Under the pieces are notes generated by a model. The model saw nothing but the letters and a program-made list of their open reading frames with translations. It was not told where the DNA came from and ran no database searches. From contig OW285189.1 in assembly GCA_935421135.1 (NCBI GenBank), forward strand, positions 2,094,179 to 2,158,178: 64,000 nt of DNA, written 5' to 3'. This DNA is from Bugulina stolonifera (Eukaryota > Bryozoa > Gymnolaemata > Cheilostomatida > Bugulidae). Positions 51,601-63,708 of this stretch are shown here, one piece after another; the stretch's first letter is position 1, and each line of letters begins with the position of its first letter. The position numbers and the translations under genes were made by a program.

Positions 51601-54600
51601 AGTGAAACCTATGTGTAATAATAATACCGCTTTATACTTACTGGAAGATTGCCAACACAGCAGCAAGACACCCTGTGACTGTGTTACCAAAGTGTTATCT
51701 GAGAATTGAACCAGAACACACTCTTGCCTCAGGTCAGAGGAAGTGTACGCTACTAAGGATAGATTCAATAGATAAAAAGTTTGCATCCTATAAAAAACTT
51801 AATATTAAAAACGTCACAAAATGATTTGCATATTTTATGATGACTTGATTCATAATCAGCAATATCCATCTGTTTCGTTTTGCCTGAAGGTTGTGCATGT
51901 AGGCTACATGTGGGTGGTGTTCCTTTCTATAAATCATGTAACAGTCCAAAGATAGCCATCTTTTATAAACTGTAACACTATATTTTAAGTGTATTTGGCA
52001 TATACCCAGGGCAAAAATTGCCCATAGCAACAGGGGTGTAGAATTCAATTTTGATAGTATCCAAAGTAATATGGATTAGAATCATTGAGGTATGTATTAT
52101 CTTGTAACTTGTGTTGCTTGCATGACATACATTTACATGTAGTTTTCTGAATAAAGTAGAACTGGGTAATAAAGGGTAGAAATAATATTTGGAGTTGTTC
52201 CTTCTTGTGTGATGATGATCAAGAGTGAACAATTCCGATAGTATTTTCTGAAGTATACAATAAAAACAGATAGTGGAGATAATTCCAGAGCTGACGAACC
52301 GTACAGAAACTAAATACATGTACGTGACTGTGTAGTAATACAGGTGGTCCTTCTATGCGTAACCTCACCAGGTACATGTATATGTATAATGATAAACTTG
52401 CTTATAATTGTAACTAACACAACAGTAACAATAATATTATTGTGCAAGTAAACAGTAAAGCATAACTGACCAATCAGAAATTTAAAAATTAGTTTTGAGA
52501 GGAAGTTTACTGGCCGAAGCAAAACTGTGCCAGTCAGCGCAGTCACCAGATCTATTTCACAGGAATGAATAATTCTTGTTATGATAGGCAACCAAAATGT
52601 TGCCAATTGACAACTTTCATCACAGATAAAAATGTATAAAACTATTTGTAAACTATCACCATAATTACATTATTCATCTGCTCTGCATCCATTTATAGAC
52701 AAGAATGTTTATTAGTTGTAAAGGCAATCAGAGTAGCTTCTGTTATGAATAGTTTAGGGAGAAGGAAAGGCTGATTTTAGTGACTTGGTCAGAATATCTG
52801 CCACACTTTATCTCCATGTGTTAGTCTACACAATTAGGTGTAATCTCAAGACTGTTCAAGATTTTATTAAATTAAATACACAATAATCCCCCCACAAATA
52901 GTAATATTAACTTGTTCAGGTTCTAAATACCTAGGTTATTACCATAGATGAGTGGAGTGGGGAGACTGGCAATACAGTTATATAGCTAGAATAGATGAGT
53001 CTAGGTGCTAGGAGATGAGAATGCACAACAATAACTAGTGGTAGTGATACAAGAGGTGAGCGTGAGAGATAAATGACGTGAGAGCGTGAAGACAATTCCA
53101 ACTAATGTTAGAATACTTGTACTAGGGAGGAGCTAGAAGGAAATAAAGCTTTTGGTTGGCGGTTGAGGTAAACAAGAGTTTGATTTCTAATAACGTTAGT
53201 AACCTTAGTTGGAGTTGCCTTCTTTTACTCTCCCACCATCTCATTCTCACGTCAAGCTCACGTCTTTTACCACTACCGAATAACTTGAGAGCCTGTTCTG
53301 GATTATAGCAATATAATTTACACACACACAATTTAGAAGGAGCAGTTGCCTGTGTTATCTTGAATCAACACAAGTCAAATGTGCCCTAGACTCACTTCAA
53401 TAATACCAATATCTCATAATATCAAATTGTAAGGAGCATATTTAGTACAATGTATTTATTTTGTGTGTGTGTCCACATTGTAACATTGAGCTAATAAGGA
53501 GGGGGGGGGGCTACATCCTCCATTGCTAGTGGTTACTAAGTAGATCATATTGAGACCATTTTGTTGCTCTATGTACTACTGAGCTAGTCTAGATACAATG
53601 TACAGTATATCATACATTGTAGTTGATGGATTCATTCACAAAGAGAGCGTAACTCCTAGTAATCCGGCTAGTGATAATTAATCACAGTGTAATGATAATA
53701 TGCTATTTATATAATTTCGATAGCGTTTTAGACACATAAAATAATTGCTAAACAGTAAGTAATGAAATCTGTCAAGTAATTGTATGAATACTGAGTAATT
53801 ATAGCATTCAGGAAGACATTACTTTTATACTAATTTGATTTATTTCAACTAAATGTATAAACGTCATTATGACCAGTTGCTATTTAGTATTAGTTATATT
53901 GTATTGGTTCGCTAAGCTTGTCTTGTCGGATGAAAGTGGAAATGCTAATTATTAATAGTAAAGAGTAAACACTGATGGAGAAATTCTAGAGTAATTATAG
54001 CCAATAAGAGGAAGAAAGGTGGAAGGGAGAAATATGAGTTCCACAATAATGATTGGTCTAAGATATAGACATTGGGAACCTGCAGAGCACCTGTTTCTGT
54101 ATCTGACATAGGTAGGTATCTGCTACTTACAAGTCGATGCTAGAAACAATAGAATAGGGTGGCCAACTGGTCTAATATGGTGGTTATTTGCTTACGTTAT
54201 GTAGACAATCTCAAGGACCATGAGGATACCTTCAGGTACTACATAAATACCAGTCTATTCAGTTATGATCCTGGGGTGAATACTTAGGATCTGGTTCGAA
54301 TATCTGGTGTTGGAGTAGTGTAATCCTCCTTTAGTAAACTGTAAGAACTAATGCTACAGTATGCTGCATGTAGAACTAATGCTACAGTATGCTACATGTA
54401 GAACTAATGCTACAGTATGCTGCATGTAGAACTAATGCTACAGTATGCTACATGTAGAACTAGTGCTACAGTATGCTACATGTAGAACTAGTGCTACAGT
54501 ATGCTACATGTAGAACTAGTGCTACAATATGCTACATGTAGAACTAGTGCTACAGTATGCTACATGTAGAACTAGTGCTACAGTATGCTACATGTAGAAC

Positions 54601-55638
54601 TAGTGCTACAATATGCTACATGTAGAACTAGTGCTACAGTATGCTACATGTAGAACTAGTGCTACAATATGCTACATGTAGAACTAGTGCTACAGTATGC
54701 TACATGTAGAACTAGTGCTACATTATGCTACATGTAGAACTAGTGCTACAGTATGCTACATGTAGAACTAGTGCTACAGTATGCTACATGTAGAAGGTAA
54801 AACTTAGGGATTATTACAATATTACATTTGTATCTATTGTTTCATTGTTCACTATGATGATAATCCAGTGTGATATGATTATTATTACTCCTATTATAAC
54901 TATAATGATGACTTGCACCTCACATACTAAGCTACCACTCTATCCCTAGTTGCAGTTAGATCAGGATGACCAATCTACCAATTGCCTTCATTAAAGAGGA
55001 AACCATTTTGTTGTGCAGCAGGAAACCAATTTGTTAATTTATTATTTTGGCATTTTCCCTTTCCTTGACAGTTTCATGGAGGGCTATAACCTTGTACAGG
55101 TTCATAGTTACTCTCCTGTACCTGGGCAGTGGGCACATAGTTAGCCAGAACTAGGCTCTCTAAGTGAGGAAAATATTTAAATTGTCTCTCATTTTTCCTT
55201 GTTCGTCCGTTTGGACTATATACACTTACATGTAGCTACCAAATGACCTTCACCCCACTGCTCAAATACTATTGTGCATTTTCCATCCTAATAAACCCAA
55301 GATTGTAGCAGCGATAGGAGATGGATAATGAGCAAAATTAGCCTTCCACAACAGAAGTAAGCGAGACTTGACCTTGAACCCTAATGCCTGCTGGCAGGAA
55401 GGAACCAACTGCACTACCATGGTTCAATTACAGGCCTAATTACCTGCATGTATTATCATTATTGCTATTCACAAATACTGTTTTCACTTTCTTTGATTAC
55501 ATGCACCTTCACATTGTAGTAACTTACCTATTTCAGGGGAAGACGATCTCTTTGGTGACTCATTCCTAAGTGTGGACTTCTTACTTGTCCCTCCGAATGA
55601 TACGGCTCTCCTTATTCTCCTCATGTCTGTGGCGATCT
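29553..55638 (-). CDS. LZTS/FEZ1-family coiled-coil protein (distal isoform, 3 exons)
   Basis: Coding exons: 55528-55638 (ATG at 55624), 38728-39251, 29553-30695. From the ATG they total 1764 nt, 587 residues, similar to vertebrate LZTS1 (about 600), with consistent phases (1, then 0). Exon 1 is basic and serine-rich (MRRIRRAVSFGGTSKK). Exon 2 is Ser/Tyr/Asn-rich and ends SSPPKIAPLSGYLPQ. Exon 3 opens with KAVVRPIAFKPVVP, matching the AVRPTAFKPVLP block of LZTS1. It continues as a long coiled coil of about 280 residues and ends with the FEZ1 signature KKVLQYQKQLQSNYIQMCRRN. LZTS/N4BP3 proteins are cytoskeleton- and synapse-associated scaffolds in vertebrates; function here is inferred. The family's usual C-terminal acidic PDZ-ligand-like end is absent. 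Which LZTS paralogue group it belongs to was not resolved. Introns are 8 kb and 16 kb. Confidence 0.85.
33475..33522 (-). CDS. Possible short alternative first exon of the LZTS-like gene
   Basis: ATG at 33522 followed by 16 codons (MESKELLLNFTSFNQQ) and a donor CAG/GTCAGT at 33474. It ends in phase 0, matching the phase of the 3' exon at 30695, giving a 396-residue product. There is no homology support; it rests on start, frame and donor only. Confidence 0.35.
35930..36157 (-). CDS. Probable alternative first exon of the LZTS-like gene
   Basis: ATG at 36157 opens a 76-codon frame ending at a good donor (AGACCG/GTAAGA) in phase 0, which joins the 3' exon exactly and would give a 456-residue product. 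It contains KSVANLTS, closely resembling KSVANMSTEK in distal exon 2, and begins MRRL where the distal exon 1 begins MRRI. This suggests an alternative promoter with a related N-terminus. The frame stays open upstream of the ATG for at least 20 codons, so it could also be an internal exon. Confidence 0.55.
37074..37220. repeat. 23-bp minisatellite in LZTS-like intron 2
   Basis: About six copies of a 23-bp unit with core TACATGCGTATGTCCACACT and GAG, with CGC/TGT variants. Confidence 0.95.
37375..37896. mobile_element. MITE with 27-bp perfect terminal inverted repeats
   Basis: Both ends carry TCACTACTTTTCCATGCTTC followed by GTATTTT. The interior contains further TTCGAAGG and ATACGAAG palindromes, so the single strand can fold extensively. 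There is no coding capacity. The target-site duplication is unclear because TA and TCAT candidates overlap the ends. Confidence 0.85.
38524..38655 (+). mobile_element. tRNA-derived SINE, copy 1
   Basis: A tRNA-like head with an A-box-like GGTATAGCGGTAGGA and a B box GGTTCAAACC, followed by a short non-tRNA tail through AAGTCTCTGA. A diverged copy lies on the opposite strand at 63025-63156, so this is an interspersed family and not a single tRNA gene. No acceptor stem could be paired confidently. It sits about 75 bp inside LZTS-like intron 2, next to the exon 2 donor. Confidence 0.75.
40295..40545. repeat. 12-bp tandem repeat, TAGTACTAGTTG type
   Basis: About 20 degenerate copies of a 12-bp unit, AGTTGTAGTACT, with AACAGT and CATGCA variants. 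The poly-Val frame over it is an artefact. Confidence 0.92.
47411..47480 (-). repeat. C-rich 16-bp repeat with quadruplex potential
   Basis: About four copies of CCCCCTCCCCTCCAAC. On the minus strand, which is the sense strand of the LZTS-like intron, this is a series of closely spaced G4-G6 runs. Confidence 0.85.
49807..49885. repeat. 11-bp tandem repeat (GGAGCCATATT)
   Basis: Seven near-perfect copies of an 11-bp unit within LZTS-like intron 1. Confidence 0.95.
54344..54796. repeat. 28-bp minisatellite in LZTS-like intron 1
   Basis: About 16 copies of a 28-bp unit, GAACTAGTGCTACAGTATGC followed by TACATGTA. Early copies carry CTAATG, later ones CTAGTG, showing block-wise homogenisation. 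It lies about 730 bp from the distal exon 1 donor. Confidence 0.95.
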
Positions 55639-56062
55639 CTGTTAACAAGTAGATGACACAAGTTAGCCTACACTACCACAACCTCATCAGATAACATACA
55701 GTCGGAGTCTTTTGGATTCTATCCAATGTGTGAAGGAAGAAAGCTGGATATAAATAACTTAGTGGCTATTCACACAATTCCTTGCCAGCTTATCCACCTG
55801 TCAGGTCTCAAAGCCCTGAGGAGTTGGTGAATGAAGGAGCAAAGCCCTTGCAACACCTACCGATGTATAATAGCTAAGGACTATCTACTCATGCAGCGGG
55901 AATATGAGGTGTTTTCTACTAATAGCCTACCAACCTACCCTTTAATGAGGGCACACCCTCTGACGTACATGTAATAGGCCTATTACAATATAATAATAGT
56001 GACAAAATACCGGTTAAATACTTATTCAAATTATTACCATTAACATTCTATAATTCGGTGAA

Positions 56063-56338
56063 GGGACATTTTGAAAAAGACAGTTTGAAACAGGACGTTT
56101 CACAACTGGATAGTTCCAAACAGGACAGTTCGAAACTGTGCAGATTACATTTAGAAGAACACAACTTGCAGATAATTAATTTTAATTAATTAAAGAAAAA
56201 ATTAATAGTAAAAAGAAAAATTGATTGAAATCTGGTGGTTGGGGTTTGGGGTTAGGCATTTTGAACTGTCCGGTGTTGAACTGTCCACTTCCGAAACGTC
56301 CTGTTTCGAACTGTCTTTTTCAAACAGTCGCACATTCC
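56063..56338. mobile_element. Hairpin MITE (about 275 bp)
   Basis: The left arm contains TTTTGAAAAAGACAGTTTGA and AACAGGACGTTTC. The right arm, reverse-complemented, contains TTTGAAAAAGACAGTTCGAA and ACAGGACGTTTC. Inside each arm the motif GGACAGTTC is repeated in tandem, so the arms themselves are short repeats. There is no coding capacity. Confidence 0.75.
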
Positions 56339-56820
56339 TATCTGTGCAAACATGTAGGCCTGCACCAGGCCTACTACATGTATATCCTACAGAGGTAACC
56401 AACTGTGTGAAGTGAAGGAAGGACCCATTAATGACCAACTATTCGTCATGCTCTCAAGTGCGTAGTGTATACTACTGCTTACACACATACTTTATAAGTA
56501 CAAAATAGTACAAGACACATTTTGGATGTTTCATTTGTTCTGTTATTTTTAAAAAAATTAAAAATGCATCTTGTAGGCCTAATACTTTATATCGTTAAAC
56601 TTTTTGTCTACACCAACATCTTCAATTTCTTAAAAATATTTATGTACATGTAAATCTATTGAATTAAATTTAAATGCAATGTTCTACGCTTGGTTATAGC
56701 TCAACTAACAACTTTGTGTTTATCTACATTCTAAATTATGTTTACAATTACCTGCATGTACATGTAGTATAACAGTTACTATTATATGTATAAATATATT
56801 ATAAGATATATCACTTACAC

Positions 56821-56938
56821 CTGATGTGTTGTGTGTGTAGAGAGATATTGGTACTAACTCCTGCACTGCTACAATGTATATAATTCCTCCTTCAGCTGTC
56901 AAATGACTCAACTTTTCTCTTGTAATCCTCAAGCTGTA
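56821..56938 (-). CDS. Candidate coding exon upstream of the LZTS-like gene
   Basis: A 118-nt segment with a good acceptor (TTCTGCAG) and donor (CATCAG/GTGTAAGT). Its phase 0-to-1 frame (starting YSLRITREKLSHLT) joins the 55638 exon exactly, so it could extend the distal isoform. Another frame instead reads QLEDYKRKVESFDS then stop and could be the end of a different minus-strand gene. No family was recognised for either reading. Confidence 0.25.
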
Positions 56939-58261
56939 CTGCAGAACAAGTAAGTATTGTATAGCTACATGTATGTGATAATAATTGTGTATTGTAACAT
57001 GTCAAAGAGGGAAGTACTTGTACACCACATGGTTACTTATTACTTTATAATTGTGTCTGGTCCACTGCACACTCCCTCTTAGCTATCACATCACAGATCT
57101 CTATATCTTCTTGGATGGTGTTGCCTTAGAGCATTAATTATACTTATTGGTGCTTGGGGTGGGGCTGCCTGCCTGCCTTAATAATGTAGATGTAGATAAT
57201 TTAGGGGGTAGGGGGTTGATCTTCACACATTTTAGTCTGCAAGACGTTCTCCATTATTCCCCAAACTTTTTGTCTTTTATTTTCCTTTGATACTTGATAA
57301 CTCATTGTTAATGACTTAAGATGTTAGATCATACAGTATCTATAGAACTACAGAAAGTGCTTTGTAAGCATAGATTTGTTAGCAAATTGCACTACATTGT
57401 ATAGCTGCCCTATTTCTATTACATGTAGACTCTGGTGGGCTGGATCAGCTTGTTACACAAACAATGAGTAACACTTGGATGGTGTTAAGTAATAAAATAA
57501 GGATAGTAATGGCACTTGTGGGGGTTAATTTAATTATTATTACTAGAAAAAAACTTGGAGAAAGATAAAAACTGACCAAATATGGCAGATAATGAGTGGA
57601 TCTGAATAAATCTCAGTCTGGTTTCTGTGTCTAGGAATTTAGGTGAAGGCTTGTAGGAGATATACACCTACATAGTTGGAGGATTTGGGATTATCATTTG
57701 ATTAAAATAATAATTGTACGGTTTGGCTGTTAACCACTCCACATCTATCTTGCTAATCCTGTGCTTAATATCAAGGGTTTTGATGAGAGGTCAATCTTTT
57801 TCAAGAGGTTAAAATGTGAGAGTTGTTAAGTTAATCCTAGAAGAGTGTTTCAGGATGACGAGTATAATCTTGTCTCCACTGCCGAATACAAACAGCTGAT
57901 TGGCCTTAGAGGTCTCCACTGCCGAATACAAACAGCTGATTGGCCTTAGAGCATTGCTGTCACCAGGAGCATTACAATGTATTATATATTTTTATTAAAG
58001 CAGAAAATAGAAAGAAAAACAAGACTTATCTATCTCTCTACTTTCATGGTATCTGGTTAGTGGCTCATAGGCTATCTTTTCTCCTGTGGACCAGGACAGC
58101 AAAACATACAGTACTATCTACATGAATCTACATCTAAACAGTATCAAAGCAAAATTTTGTGTTCTATCATAGGCCTATATCTACATCTTTAGATTATTAC
58201 AGTCTAGAAGCTTCCTATGAAATGTCGGTCTAATTCAACCTGTAATGTCTAACTTTGAGGC

Positions 58262-58694
58262 TATACTAACAGTCGTATAACCTGTATACTAACAGCCGTA
58301 TAACCTGTATACTAACAGTCGTATAACCTGTATACTAACAGTCGTATAACCTGTATACTAACAGTCGTATAACCTGTATACTAACAGTCGTATAACCTGT
58401 ATGCTAACAGTCGTATAACCTGTATGCTAACAGTCGTATAACCTGTATACTAACAGTCGTATAACCTGTATACTAACAGTCGTATAACCTGTATACTAAC
58501 AGTCGTATAACCTGTATACTAACAGTCGTATAACCTGTATGCTAACAGTCGTATAACCTGTATACTAACAGTCGTATAACCTGTATGCTAACTGTCGTAT
58601 AACCTGTATACTAACAGTCGTATAACCTGTATACTAACAGTCGTATAACCTGTATGCTAACAGTCGTATAACCTGTATGCTAACTGTCGTATAA
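58262..58694. repeat. 23-bp minisatellite
   Basis: About 18-19 copies of a 23-bp unit, CTAACAGTCGTATAACCTGT and ATA, with TATAC/TATGC variants clustered. Confidence 0.96.
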
Positions 58695-59639
58695 ATGTCA
58701 CAGAGTGGTGGGATATTTGTTCACCAATAATATAACTTGATACGTTAAGGAAATGAACATATCCTGTATGAATATTAAAATCAAGTAACTTTGTAGTTCA
58801 TTCTGCTCCCTTACATGACTGCGTGTAAATAGTTACACTGTACAAACATACATGTAGCTTTACAGTTGTCTGCTCTCGGGCTGGATAGCTAGACACTATA
58901 AGTCCTTGTGTAACACTAGTCCTTATGTAACACCAGTCCTGATGTAACACTTGTCCTGATGCAACACTTGTCCTTATGTGACACTAGTCCTTATGTACAT
59001 GTAGCACTAGTCCTTATGTAACACTAAGTCACATCGGATATTGTAAAGTGGGTATGCCATATGCCACATAATTACACAAGAGCTACAGTGTACATAGAGC
59101 ATATATCTTGTCCTATGCAATATATACAATGTAGACTTAGACTGCATTACATGGTTGACCCAGTTAGATACACTTCTATATACATGTACATGCATATATA
59201 CATATGAATACATGTACATAGTACATAGTACATGTATATCCTGTGCTTGTATGAAATAATATGCATACATACTGCACACTATTTTATTACAGTCATAATT
59301 ATTATATACATGTACATGTACGTATATTAGCCTACTATTTTATTGCTAGCAGACCCAAGTAAACTGTTTATGTTACATACAGTATTACGTAGCATGTACA
59401 TGTACTTACATATAGGCCTACATGTACTTACATGTACTTACATATACATGTACTCACATTTGCAACATATATTTTTTATTTTCATTTGGTTGCTGTCCAG
59501 CCACTTGGCCATCCTATTTAATGGACCTCAGAAGTACGAAACTTGTATGAGCAGCAGGAGCTGGGCTCTGAGTGGAAGAGCTCACTTACCACAACAGGAG
59601 TGTATGGTCAGTGACCACTACATCAACCTGCCACTCCAA

Positions 59640-59977
59640 TACTGTACTTACACTATACTTACACTGTACTTACACTGTACTTACACTGTACTCACACTGT
59701 ACTTACATTGTACTTACATTGTACTCACACTGTACTTACATTGTACTTACATTGTACTTACAACGTACTTACACTGTACTTACATTGTACTTACACTGTA
59801 CTTACACTGTACTCACACTGTACTCACATTGTACTTACACCGTACTTACATTGTACTTACACCGTACTTACACCGTACTTACACCGTACTTACACCGTAC
59901 TTACACCGTACTTACACTGTACTTACATTATACTTACACTGTACTTACAATGTACCTACAATGTACTTACATTACAC
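59640..59977. repeat. 11-bp minisatellite (TGTACTTACAC)
   Basis: About 31 copies of an 11-bp unit. On the minus strand each unit reads TGTAAGTACAG, so it contains both GTAAGT and ACAG. Three overlapping Tyr/Leu/Thr-rich frames across it are artefacts, because 33 nt is a whole number of codons. Confidence 0.95.
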
Positions 59978-60632
59978 TGCACTGTAGGTATACAACTCAC
60001 TCTTGCTACTTGAACTATTATTTGATTTATAAGATGCTCCTCCCCTTAACAAGTAGTGGAATCACTTACTATGAAGTAAATTATATGCATGTCATCATCC
60101 TCTGGCCTGTCTAGCCCAAGTAATGTACACAATCTATTATCTAAGTATCTGTATCCCACAATGCAATTGGCCGTGCCTACCCAGTACTTATTTATTGATT
60201 GCATGACCCACACTGCTCAAGTAGAGGTATTACATGCGGACACGAAACAATTACCCTTTAATTATACATTATCCCAAAATCACTTTATGAAAGGGGTCTG
60301 TACTACCCCTCCCTCATTTGTAAGCCGTACATATATAAACTAAGGCTAAACTTTGATGGCAATAATGTAGGAATTAAATCTATTCTTAGAAAATAAACCA
60401 TAGATAATGGAATAATAATAATATAATGTATTGTTACTGCAGTTCCAAAACCATCTCTACAGTCAGATGAGTTACCTGAGTATTAGATATCAATAACACT
60501 CTAGTCAAACTACTAAGCATGGGGGATAACTTCTGGAACAACAAAACTCAACAAAGCTCGCTAATCTTCTATGTTGTCACAACTATGGGTAAGGTAGAAT
60601 AACTCCTTTGATACCAGGCTAACTAATGCGTA

Positions 60633-61179
60633 GGCCACACTGCAGCGAATTTTTAGCGAAAAGCGAATTTTGGCCAGTGGCGAAATCGCAAATCGCAAAT
60701 TTTGTGCGAATTCGCGCAAAATTTGTGATTTCGCACTCGCTGATCTCAATCAGCTAATTCGCAACTCGCTAATTTGTGATTGGCCAATTTTTACTTGTCA
60801 CGTTACTGTCACGTGTTCAGAGCCACGGATTTTCAATCAATCGTGAGTTTAAATTATTATATTAAAATTTTTTATTTTAACTGATGAATAAAATGACTAC
60901 TTCCGTTTGCAAGAATTGTGTAAAACGAACAAAAGTAAGAATAAAATAATTATTTTATTTTATTCTATTTTAATTATAATTTTATTTTACATTTTTCGGA
61001 GTTCTAGTTCTGCAGTGAATGAGAAACGTGACCGAGCATAATCATTTTTGACCCCTCATTGAGTGAAATCAATGCGAATTCGTTTATAGCTTTTGCATTG
61101 TGGCACGCTCGATTATAATTTGCGATTTCGCTTTTGGCCAAAATTCGCTATTCGCAAAAAAATTCGCGTCAGTGTGGCC
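60633..61179. mobile_element. MITE with about 60-bp TIRs and TA flanks
   Basis: The left end reads GGCCACACTGCAGCGAATTT. The right end, reverse-complemented, reads GGCCACACTGACGCGAATTT, and both arms continue with repeated GCGAATTTTGGCCA and GCGAAATCGCAAA. TA borders both ends (60631-60632, 61180-61181). The arms are themselves full of GCGAA sub-repeats. There is no coding capacity. Confidence 0.85.
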
Positions 61180-63024
61180 TAAGCTTAAGACAGCAAGTTT
61201 ATAGAAATGAATACAGCCTACTGACTTGCACATGTTTACTATGTTTGTCTATAATTTACACTGACAACAGCCAAAAGCAGTCACTAGGCCACCTCCCAGA
61301 GTTAGCTCTCCGTGTTCTCTGCTATGACCAAAGTGCATCCGGTTCCGTCGTCCCAAACCAGGAACCACCATTCATACAGACATGAGTAATAATATTTATA
61401 TCTCAATTCATCACAATACTTCAACATTCTCTTGACACTAAGCCTTCACCTCTTTCCTTTCTGCTCAGACTTGAAATTCCACTCTAGAGAAACTCCCAGG
61501 ATTCACTGGTGATTATACATTGTAAGTGGTATAGTTGAGGTGAGTCATTTGGTATGTTGGTGGTTGAGTCAGTGGGAGCTGAGTGGTAGATACCCTGGGT
61601 CCATCTTAGACAAGTGAAAATTTAATGAAAAATCTCCTGTTTTAAAATAACTCCTTGTAGGGGCTACTCACTATAACACAAATCAAGACTATAAGTTGGT
61701 AATATCTCCTCTGGAATTCACAGGTCTTCCCTAGGAAGAATGTGAAGAGGCTGGATTACTGATTATAATTATATTGGTCAAGTACCACATGAGGAATATT
61801 AATATTATAGTTTGGATAAAGTTCTTCAAATTCTACTTTAATTAAATACCATCCCACTTCAGGTTTTTAAAATCTTTTAATTTAATAATTATTGTGAAAG
61901 AATTTTGGGAGGTTGTGACCCCCTTGTTCTCTAGATACACTAGTGCTGTCTGTCTATAGTCTATACATTGTATCTCATTTTCTACCTGTGTGTAAAATGT
62001 AGGTCTACAATTTCAATTGAAATAGGACAAGTGTTACAGTAGGTGGACATAACTCTACTAAACACCAATGGTAATCATTCCTATTTATTCCAGTATTGTA
62101 AACAAATAATCACATGTATGTTATAGACTCCAATTGATTAATTATAAAAAATAAGTTACTAGGCTATAATAAGCAAAATATACATGTTGTGTAAAGTTAT
62201 ATATAAATAAACTGAACAACTCAGAGCTTGTCTTTGCAGTTTCACACAGAATCAATTAACTGGTGAGAATAGAGTCTAGACATTAAACTAACTGCAATAA
62301 ACCATGTAACAGTGTATTAGCATTCTACATGACAAGATTAGATGGAACCCACCTGGCTATGAATATCTAATCCTCTATCATGTTGTATACCAGTGGCCTC
62401 GTGTCATTTGCATAATCAAACTAAAGAGCAATAAAACCAAATTGTTTGATTACATTATAATTAATTGTATCAAAATGTAATTAAACATTTGAGTAATAAA
62501 ATGAGTGCATTGACTTACTAGCAGTTATATGATCACATTCAACACCTTTAGATGCCTCAAACTACAAAAGGGTCTCAACTATTAACTACTGCATAATGTA
62601 GAACTGACTAGAGTAATCTGCTCTCTAAACTACAGTATGAGTCTAGATTGTATGACAAGTACACCTCCCTGATCTTTGTGTCACAGTGAAGATTGTGTTA
62701 TGCATTGATAGTACACACGCATGTATTATCGTTAGCGGGTATCACCTTATTACATGCAATCTTAATATTATGTTATTATATACTTCTTACATGTATATAT
62801 GTATATTCCTCAAGTCAGCTGATACCGGATTAGCCAGTACACTTTGCAATGATCATAGTCAGTGTACAGTAAGACCCACAAGGTCAGGTAGAGGTGAACA
62901 TTCCAAGGAGGCCTGACAGAAGGTTTTACTTTTCTCCTTTACACTGCTTACTATTAATCTGGTAAGTCTCACACAATCTACAGATAACTCTAAGATATTT
63001 TTCTTACAAGGAATTTATCTCTGA

Positions 63025-63156
63025 GCTCCAGAGACTTGGTTCCACATCTACGTAAATATCAATCTCTGACTGGGGTTCGTCTCTGAGGCTCTGTGGCACC
63101 TAATCACCAAACACAGTGGACAAAACACATTAACCGCTAGACCAGCTTAGCTTCCG
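63025..63156 (-). mobile_element. tRNA-derived SINE, copy 2 (diverged)
   Basis: Read on the minus strand it aligns with 38524-38655: CTGGTCTAGCGGTTAATG for the A-box region, GTGATTAGGTGCC in the middle, AACCCCAGTCAGAGA, then CCAAGTCTCTG in the tail. The B box is degraded. Two copies with a shared non-tRNA tail define a SINE family. Confidence 0.7.
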
Positions 63157-63708
63157 GTGGAAGGAAGATATGCAGTACATGTGTACTAAACTATGCAGTA
63201 CATGTGTACTAAACTTGCTACACACAAGACAATTAATATCTCATACAACATTATGGCCAAAACAATTACATGCACATGTAGGCCTATGTAGACCATTTTA
63301 ACCAAGAGCTCTACTCTACATTATGCTCTGACCCCAGAGTTACGGGTGTTATTTTCCTGATGACACAAAGTTGTTGAGCGTCTACATAGTTTACATAGTT
63401 TATCTGTCATGTTGACAAGTTTGAAGCTTCAACTACATGTACATCATGAGAGGGTGGAGAGGTGGAGTCAAATATTATAATCTTCTGAGAGATCTTTAAC
63501 TGAGATATACATTGTAGACCTGATGACAATTCAATTTAGATTATGATGCAATGCGGAATAATGATTAAAATATTTTGCTCCTAAATTAATCCAATTTTTT
63601 ATAGAAACAACTAGAAATGCAGAACAGTTACATGTACATGTATAGCAAACGTTGGTTTCACCAAAAGTAGTAGGTGCTACACACATATAATTATTGTATA
63701 GTTCCTAC

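Larger units (their letters stand above)
39252..55527 (-). other. LZTS-like intron 1 (16 kb), few identifiable features
   Basis: A long AT-rich intron. Only simple repeats, a C-rich tract, an 11-bp and a 28-bp array (listed separately) and a possible tRNA-like relic near 41700-41760 (B-box-like GGTTTGAGTCT) could be recognised. None of the short open frames, e.g. at 44130-44366, 44856-45095, 50727-51002 or 53122-53331, has a recognisable domain. Confidence 0.55.

Noticed and set aside
59590..59641. A COMM-domain (COMMD) exon, suggested by LEWQVDVVV
   Set aside because: The short W-x-V-D-V resemblance is suggestive, but no flanking COMM-domain exons could be found and the length breaks phase with neighbouring candidates.
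59343..60114. Tyr/Leu/Thr-rich open frames of 100-214 codons
   Set aside because: Three overlapping frames are open through the same 11-bp array, as expected for a stop-free repeat whose triple period is 33 nt; the repeat part is not protein coding.
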